64,000 bases of DNA, taken from contig CM028895.1 in the NCBI GenBank assembly GCA_016801885.1, positions 12,548,001 through 12,612,000 on the forward strand, read 5' to 3'. Numbering within the stretch: the first letter of the stretch is position 1; each line of letters begins with the position of its first letter. Of this stretch, positions 1 through 12,672 are shown in pieces. Made by a program: the position numbers and the translations under genes. This DNA comes from Toxotes chatareus (lineage: Eukaryota; Chordata; Actinopteri; Toxotidae). The notes below the pieces were generated by a model, which saw only the letters and a list, made by a program, of their open reading frames with translations, was not told the origin of the DNA and made no database searches.

Positions 1-1200
1 CCCCAGTGCTGCTTCCATGAATACAATTTGACCCAAACATGAAATCATTGTCTGGTGTCAACAACAACAACGTCACATTCAATTCACTCAATAAAAATGA
101 AAATAAAAACAACACTTCATATGCTAATGACTCGATTCCCCACTTTCCCAATGATGAACAAGCAAACCTAAAAATCACAATGTGTAAACACTCATTTGTT
201 GATTTCATTTGAAATAGATTAACTGACTGAATTATTAGAATCCAGGGTATGTTTCCTTTTGGCTGTGGCCATTAAAAACCACTGCCATCTTACTGATTAT
301 AGTGACAGGACAGGCCTTGGGTTTTTTTCTTTTTTTTTCTTGGTTTGTGTTTATTGTACTATAACTTTCTAACCTCACTGGCTTAGAAATGAAGTCATTA
401 AATGAGCTATGTGAGTCCGTGAGAGCATCATTACAACTCAGCATTTTTGTGTTATTTATTTATTTTATATTAAGTGACTTAATAATAGAGACCTAATAAA
501 GTTGTTACTGCCAGGCTGGTTACAGGCAATTATATTTATCTCAACATTTTGGATTTTACACCAAAAATATGTCAAGGACACGAGCCAGTTTGGAGCACAA
601 TATATTTGGTTATGTGTGTTGATATTGTTCAGTATTTAGTTTAAAGTAAGTTGTGCACATTCTCTCAGTCAGCTTGCTCGGTGTTGATAAAAGGTGTAGC
701 ATGCGAACAAGCAGGCGTAGCTAATGATAATTTTCAAGGTTATTTGACTGTGTGCAGTGGAAGGCTGAGTGTATGCAGGTTTTCTTTCCTACCAAAAACA
801 ACAGTAGGTGATTTCGCTGATTAGTTCCTCCACTCTGAAGTTATGTTAATCGCTTAAATTACTTGCAGGCATGAACTCTAGACCACAGAGCCAGCAACCT
901 TATCTTGGAAGCCTTTTTTAAATAGGAAATATCTTTTAATTATCACTCTATCTGTGCTATTAGCAGGTAGAATAAAGCTGGATAAAACCCTGTAATCACA
1001 GAACTCATACTTGCACATTTCCCTACTGTGCTACAGCCTGGCAGTGATGGCGTTAGCCTACATTTCACTGAGGATTCTTTGGATGTCCCTGGAGAAGCCC
1101 CATGCTTGGCTTCACTTCAGATATTCCTACTGTGCACCAAACTGGAAAGAGACAGAGTAAACTCTTCAAAAAAAAAAAAAAAGTAAAAGAAAAAAGTAAA

Positions 1201-1825
1201 TTGTTGTAACAGCCAGGCAGCAAACCAGTCAGTTAACCAGTTAACAATTCAACATATAAACCAGGGCTAGGGTTATATGAGCCATGTCCAAGAAGCCCCG
1301 TGTGGTCAGATCTGAACTTCTACAACATATGAGTTTGTAACTCAGTAAGCCAGAAACAAAATCACACTGTCAGTGAGCCGGTTAGACAGGCAAACCAGTC
1401 CATCACATCCCCAACTGACCACCCAGCCAAACAAAAAAAAAGAAACACACATGCTAAGCTGAAGACCTTGACAGCTGCATATGTCTCACTGGCTGTTCTG
1501 ACTTCCACACACCGTCCTGACATGTCCTAGTTGGAGATTTTTTTTTTCTTGATTGCCTTGATTTCTGGAAAACATCTGCCCCCACAAGTCACAACTGTTC
1601 ATGAGTTAACCAGACAACTAATCAGTAAACATGCACACAACCAGTCACTTCACAGCTAACCCCTCACTTAGTCAGCCAGTCGACTGGTTGAATGTATGTG
1701 ATTAAGCAACCTGACAGTGTTTCCACCAATTACAGTAAACCAGCCAGCCAGTGAGACAGTGAACCAGTCAGACTGTTGAGTGTGTGCTCATGGAGCATGA
1801 CAGTGTTTCCACACACCAATTACAG
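1201..1825. repeat. degenerate CCAGTCAGTTAA-type tandem/dispersed array
   Basis: Variants of AACCAGTCAGTTAACCAG, GCCAGCCAGTGAGACAG and GTGAACCAGTCAG recur irregularly through this stretch. Near its right end a longer direct repeat is visible: GACAGTGTTTCCAC followed by CAATTACAG occurs at about 1712-1735 and again at about 1799-1826, each preceded by a GACTGNTTGA-like block. It looks like an eroded minisatellite inside intron 4. No coding potential is seen. Confidence 0.55.
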
Positions 1826-2679
1826 CGAGACACTGGTACAGCTGTGTGGTGGCTTGGCACTTAGCCACACTATAAGTACCACTATCGATTGACAGAGAGA
1901 CACAGAGAGTGCATGAGAAGAGAGGGTGAGAGAGACAGTCATGCTAAGAGAGGAAGGAAGACGCTTTCTCTCTTTCTGTGATGTTGTAGTGATGCATGCA
2001 GTCACATTAAAGTGTCGGTTTGTTTGTTGCGTTTGCGTCTGTATTCATATGCATGTTTACACCCAGGAAAAAAAAAAAAAAACTCAGAGCTACAGTGCAG
2101 AGAAGACTAGGCTGAAAAATGACAGGCCTCCCTCATTCCCGCTCTTTATTTCTCTCTCCTCTGTCTCTTCTGATCCCGCTAATTATCACAGTTTGACAGC
2201 GCAGTAGAGGAAGAAATACAGAGGGCGAGGGTAAGAGACAAGCAGAGGAAAACAGAGAGAACAAAATCGTTTTTTGCAACGATGAAATAAGACAGGAAGA
2301 GCAAGAGAGAGACAAAAAGTGACAAAAATACTCAGCTAGAGATGGAGAGTCTCTAAAGCAGCTTATCCAGCCCATTCTATGTTAATGAGGGTATGAAGTT
2401 ATTAACTTAATGGAGCCTAGATGGTTTATATTACTCCAACACAGATACCACAAAGTTGCACAATCACCCACCATTCCCTAACCATTTGCCAGAGACAAAA
2501 GAAGCTGGCATGGTTGTAATACACTTTATAATACATTGAACTTAATGTGCTAGTGAGTGTAACTGTATAGTACGTCAATTGAATAAATGTAATCATTTGA
2601 AAGCACTCTCTCACACAAAGTACAGAATTTAACTTCAGTGTATTTAACCATTCCACACACAAACACATTCACAGTGAAA

Positions 2680-3035
2680 CCTTGGTTTACAGAATCCAAC
2701 TTTACTGTTTTGGTTCAGTCTCATCAGCGCTGTTTCCAGCAGCAACAGGCAGACATGCAAAGTTTGCAACTAGCCGGTGAACATGGTAGATTATTTAGCA
2801 GCTAAAGAGCCTGATATTTTCCTCAATAGTTGGTGGCGACCAACAGCTAGATGAGAGTGAATACTTAAATTTACTTATATTTGTTTTGTGGAAAGAACCT
2901 TGGTTCCAAATGAATGGTAATGTTGATTGGCGTCTGGTAGATGTATACATAAGGAACGGTCTGCTAACTTGTCTGCAATGACAAGTTTATAAGGTGATGA
3001 TGTGTCAGTGTTGTGTTACAGCGTGTTTCACTACA
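2680..3035 (+). repeat. interspersed repeat, family R2, copy 1
   Basis: Shares an ordered set of blocks with sequences at about 9560-9960 and 55060-55365. The shared blocks are GCAACTAGC, a GTGAACATNGTNGA segment, TTTAGCAGCTAAAGAG, a TTGGTGGNGACC block, a CCAAATGAATGNTAATG block, and TTTATAAGGTGATGA leading to TGTTGTGTTACAG. All three copies are in the same orientation. No open reading frame is preserved. I recognise it as a common percomorph-type repeat but cannot assign a class. Confidence 0.6.
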
Positions 3036-3421
3036 ACTTACTGGCAAAAGGCAACACCAAAAAAAAACCCCAAACCAAACCAATGTAAATACTCAAAGCA
3101 AGGGGAAACAGTTCCTCTTGCACCCTAGCTTTATGGTAGCTAGGCTAAATACATTCTGATTCCAGCAACACAGGTTAAATGTTACCTGTCTCATATCAGA
3201 AAGTCAAGCAAAAAACGTTGTTCTGCAAAATGTTATACTCATTTGTCTGAAATGTCTAATATTTACAGCAGCACACACTGTGAGCAACAGGTACTCGTAT
3301 TAGTTAGAAGGACATTTAAAGCCATAAACCCAGATATTAACAGCATGTATACTACAGTCAGGTACTTGGGTTTGAAATTACAGTGCATACTAGAAAGTAC
3401 TTATTTAGCTCAAGTACTTAC

Positions 3422-3622
3422 AGCCAGGAGTATCTGCAGCGAGGAGTGAGCCACCTCTATGAACTGAAAATCCATCAGACAGCCAGATATAGATATATAT
3501 CGGTGGTCCTCGGGTGCCCAGGAGGGGGGAGGGGTGATGGGTGTCACCCTGCACCCCGGGCCGTTTTCCATCCACCAGGAGCGGTGCATGGACAGGTTGA
3601 AAGTCAGCACAAGGTCAGAGTC
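3422..3622 (-). CDS. nkain2: NKAIN2 exon 4: extracellular loop and start of TM4
   Basis: An internal coding exon of 67 codons, residues 92-158 of the reconstructed protein. The acceptor is CTTGCCAG just above 3622 and the donor is GTAAGT just below 3422, both phase 0. It begins DSDLVLTFNLSMHRSWW and continues MENGPGCRVTP, WAPEDHRYISISGC and FIEVAHSSLQILLA. The HRSWWMENGPGC and WAPEDHRY blocks are hallmarks of NKAIN2; NKAIN1 and NKAIN3 differ here as I recall them. NLS at residues 100-102 is a potential N-glycosylation site. Cys115 and Cys139 in the loop may pair (inference). The final hydrophobic run is the start of TM4, completed in the missing next exon. NKAIN proteins are neuronal membrane proteins that bind the beta1 subunit of the Na,K-ATPase (established for the family). 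Aligned by eye to the remembered human protein, this exon has the same length with no gaps. Confidence 0.96.
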
Positions 3623-4289
3623 CTGGCAAGACAGAGAGAGACAGACAGACAGAGACAGAAAGTGAGCTGAATTACAGCTTCTGACAGAAGACAGAACAGG
3701 AATGAGGCAGAGGCAGGCTGAATGTCAGGGCAGGTTTTAACCAAGTTTTAATTAAAACCAAACTGTTTGTCATATCCAGGTCTGAGAGGTAGATAGACAG
3801 AAAGAGAGAAGGGAGAAGGTTTGGCTAGAGCTAAAAATAGATCTCAGATTTATAATTCTGATGATCTGGGACCATTCAGATTAGATCTCAACTGTACACA
3901 TGCAGGGTATTGACGAGGACAATAAGTGAGATAGAGAGAAGAATGATGGGAAGAGGCCAGAGAGAGAAGGGAAGAGAGAGGAAAAAAGGAGAGACAGAGA
4001 GAAGCCTGGTTTTCATTTGATATTTCTTCACGCAACAAAAGCTGTTGTATAATGCTTCCAGGCTGAGAGAAAGATGGGGTTTGTGTTGTGGTGCCAGTGA
4101 CGGGTCAGTAACTAAAATGCTAGTGTTATGGTTTTAGGCACCACAGTTATGATTTGTTCTTCTGATTTATTTCTCCTTAAGCGGGACAGTCGCAAAACTA
4201 TGGGAGCCATTAAAAAATGAGAGGCAGCATCACTGATAGGGTTCATAACCATGCTAGCAAGTCAGTTAAACAACCACTGAAGAGACTGA

Positions 4290-4530
4290 GATTGAAATAT
4301 TTCAACAAATACTAAATGGACTGTCGTGAAATTTTGAAAAGTAAGTAACTGTTCCCAGAGGATGAATTTTACTCTCTAGCAATCCCCTGACTTTTACTTT
4401 AGTGCTGACATGAGGCTGACATTTCCAGTTCACAGTGATAACCGTTCTGCAACTATTCTCCACAAATTGTTGGGTGGAACATGCATGTTCCCCGTCAAAA
4501 TGAATTGTAATAACATTGGAGTGCCGGTAA
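4290..4530 (+). repeat. interspersed repeat, family R3, copy 1
   Basis: Contains the ordered motifs ATATTTCAACAAATACTAAA, a GTGAAATTTTG block, CCCAGAGGATGAATTTTA, CAATCCCCTGACTTTT, and an ATGAGGCTGACATTT block. A related copy with CCCCAGAGAATAATACCTAA and GTGATCCCCTGACTTTTCC lies at about 47605-47865. I recognise the motif order as a very common percomorph repeat of unclear class. It has no coding capacity here. Confidence 0.6.
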
Positions 4531-5569
4531 CGTATGCATCGCTCCACATTAAGTGCAGACTCTTATTCTTGCTGTTCTACAGACATGGAGTCTTTTTCTT
4601 CTCTTTGTTTGCTCAGATTACCCACCACAGCACGAACAGCCCCATCACTGACAGAGATAACTTAAAATTACAGCCAGAAGCTGTAAAGAATAGCACAACT
4701 GACAGCCAGTAAATAAATAAACATTTTCTGTTCCTCACTGTTTCTGTTCTACTTCACAGCAGCACAGAAAGACCACATACAGTAGCAGCTGCCCCTGCAG
4801 TTACACTGCACTCCACTTCAATCATTTTAATTTTAAAAGCCTGAGAGATGCACAATAAATCAGCTATGATCGTCGTCTTGGTTTAAATAATGCACATATT
4901 AACGACTCCACTTAGCAAGGAGAGACATAGATCATTCACCAGACAGCCATGAAAAACGCCCTGACACACACACAGACACTCAAATACACATGTCCATAAA
5001 TGCACATGCATGTGTGTTATCTCTTGTGCAGCTTTTCCATTAGTGAAATGAAAAGTTATTTAAAAGCAGGCTGAAAGCAGAAATAACGTTCACCTTATTT
5101 GCTAATTTTCTATGTGGTGATACATCATTTATAATGATAAATAATTTACAAAGCTTTGATTTTCGTCAAAATCAGATATCAAAATCCTATTACTTTTCAT
5201 TCCAAGGAAGCCATGTATCACCGCGGTTATCTTATGGAAATGGTAACCAAACTTTAAAAGCTAAAGAAAGTACATTTTCAATATCACTTTTAACAACTGC
5301 TTCATACTAAAACAAATGGCCAAATAGTCCTATAAAGGTAGGGGACCTCACTAATTTTCAGCAGTAACCACATTGTTAGTATTTAAAGTAACTTATTCTA
5401 GCACAAATCTTTAAACAGAACTTTAACAGAGCTTTTAAACAAAGACTCCGCTCTGTCATCAACGCCCGAATCAATGTCTGTTTCTACACTGTCCCACTTC
5501 ATCTTTATCTTTACCTGTCCCCACTTATCCTCCCACCACATCCACACTCGACTCTGTCACCTCCCTTCA

Positions 5570-5960
5570 TATTGTTAGTTAATTTTTTCCTGTTCTCCTC
5601 TATTAATTTATATTGTGGTCTCTCTTACCTCTCTCTCTCCCCCCCCTCCCCTTTTCCTCTCCTCTTTTTCTTCCTTGGCCTCTCTCTATTTCAGTGTAAT
5701 GAGTAAATGCCTCATTAGCACAGAGCTCTGATTAATGCCATCTCCCCTTGTTGTGCTCCTCTTTTTAATGAGTAAAATCTCTCTGAATTTCTCTCTTGCC
5801 CCCTCTCTGCCATCACTCTCCCTCCATCTGTCTTCTACTGTCACTGCCTTGCTCCAAATCTTTCTCCCTCTCTTCCTCTCTCTTTCTTTTTATATTTATT
5901 TCCTTCACCTCTTTTCTTTATTGCTCTTGTTTCTCTATCTTTCGCTGCTCTCACCATGGG
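5570..5960. repeat. pyrimidine-rich low-complexity tract
   Basis: The plus strand is dominated by C and T, with CTCTCTC, TCCCCCC and CTTTTCCTC runs. It yields long but meaningless Ser/Leu/Phe-rich open frames. Nothing supports translation. Confidence 0.7.
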
Positions 5961-6464
5961 GTTGGGAGGGGGGTAACAATTATTTCAGCGCAGTCTGTAA
6001 CAGTACTTTACTAATGAGCCTCTCAAACAAACACACACACATAAACACAAAAGTAATTATCTGTGAAAAGTTGAATTTGGAAAAATTTCATCCAAGACCA
6101 AGCAGGATGCAATGCTACTAATTCTGCTGCTGTTATTCTCTCACTTTGTGAACGCAATGAAAAGGGACATGAAGAAGAATGTGTCCAAACTCAGCCAAGT
6201 TGTTAGTTTGGCAAGGTTAGAAGTGCTAACCGCTTGTAGATTATGGTAATGAAAGAAGTTGAAACTTAATTCAACTTGAGAAAAATGTATAAAGAAAAAC
6301 AACACAGAGAGCACTTTAAAAAGAGTTTTAGCAAAACAAAAATATTAACAGCAAATAGGTTAGGTTGAGAGAAAAAATAACAAGAGAAACAGGGGAAAGA
6401 AAGTCTCACCCCTCAAAACTGTGTATCAGTTGTTAATCTTGCTAGTAAGATTCAATGTGCCTGC

Positions 6465-6715
6465 TTTAAGGAGATAGTTTGACATGTTAGAAAATAAGGA
6501 TTAGATGAGAAGCTTGATACCACTCTCATTTCTGTACTGTTAATATGAAGCTAGAGCAAGGAGACCGTTAGGGTAAGCTGGCTCTATCTAAAGCTAACAC
6601 AATCTACTGCTAGCACCTCTAAAGCTCACATTAACACATTATATGTTGTCAGTTTAATCTGTCCTAACAAAAAAAACCCCAAAAACCCATAAACACATCT
6701 AACAACAAAAGAGGC
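6465..6715 (+). mobile_element. MITE-like element, family R1, copy a
   Basis: Shows the ordered blocks TTTAAGGAGATAGTTTGACAT, ATTAGATGAGAAGCTTGATA, CCACTCTCATTTCTGTACTG, AATATGAAGCTAGAGC and AGCACCTCTAAAGCTCAC. The same family appears complete or partial at about 36030-36095, 40602-41008, 52402-52700 and 62545-62700. The copy at 40602 has both inverted ends, which argues for a non-autonomous foldback or MITE-type DNA element. No coding sequence. Confidence 0.65.
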
Positions 6716-7779
6716 CTAGAAAAGCAGTGTGCATGTTTGTTTTCCTTTTCCATTGCACCCTGTCTGAGGACTTCATTGAGACTACAGGGTCTATAACATA
6801 TTGTGGAACTAGACTGGTACTACTAATAAAAAAAAAAACACAACAAGCTCAACCAACACAGATGGAGAAAATGTGCTAGTAAAAAAAATATATATATTAT
6901 AAAAATATATTAGAAGCCTATTTTTCCGAAGCAAGTGTTTGGAGATAGTGTTTTTGCTTTTGTAATAACAAATAATCCACATATGGAGAGTTGTAGTGTT
7001 CACAATCTGCACAAAGGATTTGGAGGAAAAACTCAAATTACTCCATATTCACCAGTAGAATACAAAACAATTAAATTGCAGCTGTGTACTGGCATTGATA
7101 TATTGATTTTATATGGTGGAATTTATTTAGCATTGCAGCATTTAACTCACCAGTATTATGAAGCCATAGATCCAAAAATAATTTAGAGATGTTAATCTGT
7201 CTGATGATGAATGGCCTGTTTGACTTGTAACCTCAAATAAAAAATATCCGCTAGACTTGTATTAATATTTCCAACTGTGTTTGTGTGTGTGTACATGTGT
7301 TTCTTACAAAGCACCAGTTTTGACTTTTAGTCTCCAGTGTCTCCATATATTTCCCCCATATAGTTCCTCCCCTCTTGTCGTGTGTCTCACCTCTCTTGTT
7401 ATTCCCCTCTCTCCCTCATACACACACAGTCTATAATTTCCAGTGTGCTAGTTGAGGATCATGCACTCATGCTCTCAGGTCTTTGTCTCTGACTGTGGGC
7501 TAGTGACGCTTCAATGAGCCACATCTGCTTTTCCTCTGCCTTTCTCTCCACCTCTATACCTCTCTCATTCTGCCTCCGCCCTTCTGTGTGTGTGTCTCAA
7601 TTTCCCCCAATTTCCCACTTTTTTATTTTCCTTTGTCTTCCTCTCCCAAGAGATGGAGGGATGGGGAGGGAAAAGACCACTCAGGATGGTCTTTCCTCTG
7701 ATGGTCTGACAGACAACGAGGGAGGAATGATGCCCTTTTAATGCAACCTGGAGCTAAATATGAGACTATTTTAACAGTT

Positions 7780-8165
7780 AGAATAAAATACTGACAAAAT
7801 ACTGAAACACATACTGACTGTTATTATTTATTACTGTTCTGCACCTTAATAACTGCACACATACCGCACTGTTCACATAACAGTTCTTTTGCACAGTCTT
7901 CACTTCACTCTCAGCTGAATTTGCACAACAGCTGATTTGTATATATCAGTACAGTTTATATTTTATGTAACTTTTTTTTCACTTATGCTCTTGTTAATAT
8001 TTTGTAAATACTATTATTTATCTATTTTTATTTTACTTACAACATTTCGTATGGCATTCTGGGTGAAGAGCAAAGTAAGAATTTCATTGTACAGGGAAAC
8101 CTGTTTCCTTACTGTGCAAATGACAATAAACCCTTTGAATCTTGAATCTTTGAATCTTGAAAACA
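7780..8165 (+). mobile_element. probable 3' end of a non-LTR (LINE) retroelement
   Basis: An AT-rich stretch ends with AAGAATTTCATTGTACAGGG, then ACTGTGCAAATGACAATAAA, then repeated TTGAATC units at about 8136-8160. A 3' UTR-like sequence followed by short tandem TTGAATC repeats is typical of 5'-truncated fish LINE copies. No reverse transcriptase coding remains. The exact family is not assignable by eye, and the left boundary is approximate. Confidence 0.55.
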
Positions 8166-8455
8166 CAGACAATCTGAGGGAAAAAATAAAATAAAGCTCT
8201 AAAGGGGAACTAGGAAATGAACAATTAAACATCATGGTGTCCAAATCTGATTAGAGCTGATGTGATGTTGTTATTTCTTATCTATTAACCCTGTTTTTCA
8301 TGCATATGTATTAATACAGTCCAGTCCAGTCTCTAGACTCTGTCTGGACTGGATACAACCAAGTAATAATTGTATTGCATGAGTAACACCATTCAAGTCC
8401 ATTTTGAAGGACAGAGAAAATTTTAATTTTAAGTCTCCAGACCCACATACATTCT

Positions 8456-8509
8456 GGACGGATGGATGGATGAATGGCTGAATGGATGGACGGATGAATG
8501 GATGGATGG
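8456..8509. repeat. GGAT/GAAT tetranucleotide minisatellite
   Basis: Imperfect tandem GATG units: GGACGGATGGATGGATGAAT and related variants over about 54 bp. Non-coding, within intron 3. Confidence 0.85.
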
Positions 8510-9559
8510 TATAAGGGAGGAAGTGCCAGTTTTTCCCCATGAGTGCTTCAGCATCTGCTCCCTGGACACACACATGCCATGCCCACCCACACCTTATAAC
8601 ACACAAAGACTTACACAGAATCGAACGCCTTTTTACATAAACTCAACACACAATTCAAGCTCCATCAGTCATTTAGTGAAACAGACAGACAGTATATAAA
8701 ACATTCAGCTTGACATTCTGACAGACAACAATAGTCAATTTGTCGGTCATTTCAGTCCGTCCAGCAGGCAGCCACAGAGATCACCAGATCATCAAACTAA
8801 AGGGCAGAAAATCAGGGAGGGGACAATATTAGCTTTATTCTCTCTGAAGTCAATTTTGCACTCTATTTAACTAAACCTCTATCTCTATCTGTGGCCTCAT
8901 CCTCTTTTCTATTATTTTCTCTCTCTCGGCTCTTTCTCCCTATGTCGCTCTATCTGTGTTATTTCACACCAATATCATCAGTCACGGTGCATCTCCCTAC
9001 ATTGTTTTGCTGTGATTTCCCATGGGTGTTAGATGAGGCCTTAACCCATAACGCCTAAAGCACTTTTCTCCTATCAGATTGGTTGGGGGTGTAAGGGAAT
9101 TGTTCGTGTGTGTGTGTGTGTGCATATGTGTTGTATGGTGGGTGGTGTGTATAGATGAAGTTCAGATCCTAACCCTGACCTTAACCACACCAAACCCATT
9201 ACCAATTCAAAGCAAATGCCTCAAGATAACCATTTTAACCCCTTCGATCTTTAATATTGCTGGGCCAATTATAGTGCTTCTCCCGTACCCCAGGTGGGAT
9301 CCACAACTGCTTGGAGGAATGGGGGTTGCTAATTCAAGCTTTCAATGGGTTAATTGGCTTTTTTAAACCCTGTAGGCACACCTTATGCAATAAATCAGAA
9401 CTATTCCTTTGGTATACTGAAAAATAAAAGTAAATAGGAGAATATCTGCACACAAATAAAACAGCTGCATGTTAATTATGCAATAATTAATGTATTTACA
9501 TTAAAAATTGATCAAATGACTATGTGTAATGTGAAAAGTGTTGCTTGTTTTGATGATCA

Positions 9560-9960
9560 CAGGGAACTCCTCAGCTCAATAGATGATTTTTGTGTGTTTC
9601 AGCTTGTTGTTTTAGTTTTACAGCCTGTAACACTTGGCTTTGTTCTTCGCTTTGCATCTTCGCTGCTCTCATCAACCTTGTTTACACCACTTGCCCAGAA
9701 CCAAATGGCGGACAAAGTGAGTGACTAAGCAGTGAACATAGTGAAGCATTTAGCAGCCAAAGAGGCAAAATGCTTCCTTAAGAAGCTGGTGGAGACCCAG
9801 ACACAGAAAAAAAGGAGAATGAAATGTAATATTGGACTTACATTCACTGGTTAGCCATAAGCACAACTACAAATTAATGCTAATGTTGCAGGCAATACGT
9901 TCACCATATCAACTTTATAAGATGATAATACGTCTTTGTTGTGTGGAATAATCCTTCTGA
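9560..9960 (+). repeat. interspersed repeat, family R2, copy 2
   Basis: Second copy of the family seen at about 2680-3035. Shared blocks include CAGTGAACATAGTGAAGCAT, TTTAGCAGCCAAAGAGG, AAGCTGGTGGAGACC, an AATATTGGACTTACATTCA block, AATTAATGCTAATGTTGC, and CAACTTTATAAGATGATAAT followed by TTGTTGTGTGGAA. Flanking sequence to about 10190 may belong to a second, separate repeat. Confidence 0.6.
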
Positions 9961-12094
9961 TATATTACATCTGTGGTCTTTTATTAACCCATCAATTTTC
10001 ACTTACTGAACTTGTGAATCCTGCACCATTGGACTGAGATGTAGCGAGGCTGCCATATTCCCAGAATTCAGCAATTATTTTGGTGGGTACAACTTTATTA
10101 TGACCAATGCCAATGATGGCCAAAACTACAAAAGAAGACCCAGGTTGTAATATACCAGAATTATCCTTTAATGTTTCACTCAAAGGACCTTCTTCAGACC
10201 CTTTTCTTCTTCAGTTCTGAGAAAGCTCATTAAACCAAGACTTCAAAAAGTACACATAAAACAGGTTTTATAGTATAGGCAGTTTAGCAGTTTTCCATAG
10301 CATTTGCAATAAAAACAAACATTATTGCTATCACACTCAGGCTAAATCCATTACAATCAAGGCTTGAAATGAATGCAAGTCACCATCCAAGCCCTGGAAC
10401 AAGTTTGACTGCGGCAGTCAAGTCAATCAAATCCATTATCTATTGAGGCATACAGCCAATCTCTGTTCAATCAGCTTGTTCTGTCTGAACAAGTAAAAAC
10501 TAACTCTTGCCGGTGCACATGAAACTATACAGCAAGAATGAATAATCAAAACGAATCACCAATAATAATAGCTCAGGGCTCAAATTATAAAATTGGCTGG
10601 TAGGAATGTCCCACTAGAGACATGTTGATGAAAAAAGGCAATTTCATGCCATGATTTCAACAAATGCATCCATTGATCAAACACAGTCAGAGTTGATGCA
10701 TTAACTCAGAGGATCGGGGTGGAGGTTTTAACTAGAACGTCTATGATTAAATGTGTTGGATCCTCTCATTCATCGTCTCAATCGGTGGTGAATGAATACT
10801 GAGGGGAGTAAAATTAAGTGACTATTAGCATTGAAACTGGCCCCGGCAATCTGTTTTTTACTTTCTTCAGGGATAAATTGTGTGGTTTGCAGTCTGATTT
10901 ACTGTCATATTTTTTTTCTACAATTTATCCTGCAGTAAAAAGCCGCCCTCGCGCTGACGACAGCCACTACTGATGTTGATATGAAATTGATATGAAAGGG
11001 ACATATTTGATTTTTCTTTCTGTAAGATAAGCGATCCTATCATCCTAAGAGGTTTTGTTGCTCTAACTTTCTCATTTTCTACTTTTTCCCCCCTCTTCCC
11101 TTCTCTTCTCTCTTTTTTCTCTTGAAAGCGACACTGATTCACATGTGGCTTCATCCCATAGCGCGTCAACTTTTATAGCTCCTATCATACTTTTGCCTGT
11201 CTAAACCTCTCCGTCTCTCTGTCCACCCCTGATACCTCCCTTGTCTACCCCCAATATTTCACTGTTCTTAAGTTTCTCCCTCTTTCTCTTCTCTCAGTCT
11301 TTCATCTTTATCTTCCATTCCAGCACTTTCCCAGTGGTCACTTCTTTCTCTCTCTCTGTCACGGCTCCATGGTGTGTTTGTGGGCTGAGATTGGAAGCCT
11401 GGACAGATGTGGGATTCAAAATGACACTGTTTTGAGACAGTCTGGTTTTGGTGTGCACATATATGCAACTGTGTGTCCCCCTACGTTTTCTTGTGACTGA
11501 TACAATGAATGATACGATCTCCAACTACTGCCAGAGCAAACAAACAGCAACACATGCACCCACACATACAGTACACACTTAGAGACACACATTTTCACAC
11601 ATACAGTATGCAAAGATGCATGCGGGATAACCGTCCCTCACCGCATCCCACCCCCTCAGTAAATGACTGACAGCTGAGTGTGGAATATGTGTGTATCTAT
11701 GTGTCTGTATCTGTGTGCCATCTGACGCCCAGAGGGTGGCTGCATCTTTCATATGACACAGTGGACTACTGACAGTTAGCTGTCTAAGACTGTGTGTGAG
11801 AGAGTTGATGTGAATATGCAAGTGTGTGTTTGCAACATGGTGACAGTCCTCTCTCCACAGGCTCCTCTCCAAATCTGTCAGGAATGCCACATCAGAAATC
11901 TTTTTAAAGATTAATTTTTTGGCATTGCTGCTATATTAGATAGTGAGGTAGCGAGTGACAGGAAGGATGGGAGTGTGACAGACTGATATATGGTGTGAAT
12001 CTTGGGCTTAAACTCAAATTACTGTCAAGGCAGGATGTACACCTTATCTTGCCTCTGGGGCTCCAGAAGGGCATTATGGGAGGCAAAGATACAC

Positions 12095-12118
12095 ATTTGA
12101 TAGAAAGTTCTATCAAAT
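12095..12118. repeat. short perfect inverted repeat
   Basis: Arms ATTTGATAGAA (12095-12105) and TTCTATCAAAT (12108-12118) are exact reverse complements with a 2-nt spacer. Function unknown. It could be chance or a transposon remnant. Confidence 0.85.
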
Positions 12119-12672
12119 ACAAATGGTTGAGAAGGCAAACGTGTTGTAACAAGGCTGGTGTTAAAGGAGTTTGTCAAACAGTTGTTTGGGAAAGTTACTT
12201 TCATCCAATTTTGGCTTCCTAACTTCAGGATAAGTTAAAATTCCAAACAATTGTTATTTAAAGCTTCACACACACGAATGGAGTATACTTATATATTATA
12301 GCTGCTTCAAATGGCCGCATTCAAAGGCATGGTTATAAAGCCTTCTCGTTCAAATGAGGATCCGCAGTGCATACTTGTGGTCTCTTCTCAACACTTGGTT
12401 GTACAAACATAAAAAGTAAGTAGTTGTGAAAAATAAAAGAATGAAAAAGGTGCATAAGTGAGAAGTTCAAATCAAAATCCAGCCCACTTTCACACCTCCA
12501 CACACCTGGCCAATCTCTGCCTGAAGTGGGCGTGTTTGTCGGAGTGTCAGTTTCAGAAACTTAACAAAGATTTTCAGACAGAGCCACTCCAAATTCAAGC
12601 TGAGAAGGTGGAAAGGGGTGTCACATGCTGTTCGACCATCTGACAAGCATTTCAGTACAATTCATTCCCATT

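Larger units (their letters stand above)
1..3421 (-). other. nkain2: nkain2 intron 4 (partial, runs off the left edge)
   Basis: This is non-coding sequence downstream of exon 4 in the direction of transcription. The intron opens with a strong donor, GTAAGT, read on the minus strand at 3421-3416. I looked on the minus strand for the expected next coding segment, which would give a peptide like GF-Y-ACYVVK continuing TM4 and then an acidic stretch. I did not find it, so the last coding exon or exons must be left of base 1. The stretch holds a degenerate CCAGTCAGTT-type repeat array (about 1201-1825) and one interspersed repeat (about 2680-3035). The rest is AT-rich sequence with short A or T runs and no credible exon. 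Confidence 0.85.

Noticed and set aside
661..720. Minus-strand peptide LFACYTFY resembling the expected YACYVVK of the next nkain2 exon
   Set aside because: No acceptor precedes it in the right phase, the following residues do not match the acidic C-terminal region, and the resemblance is only four or five residues.
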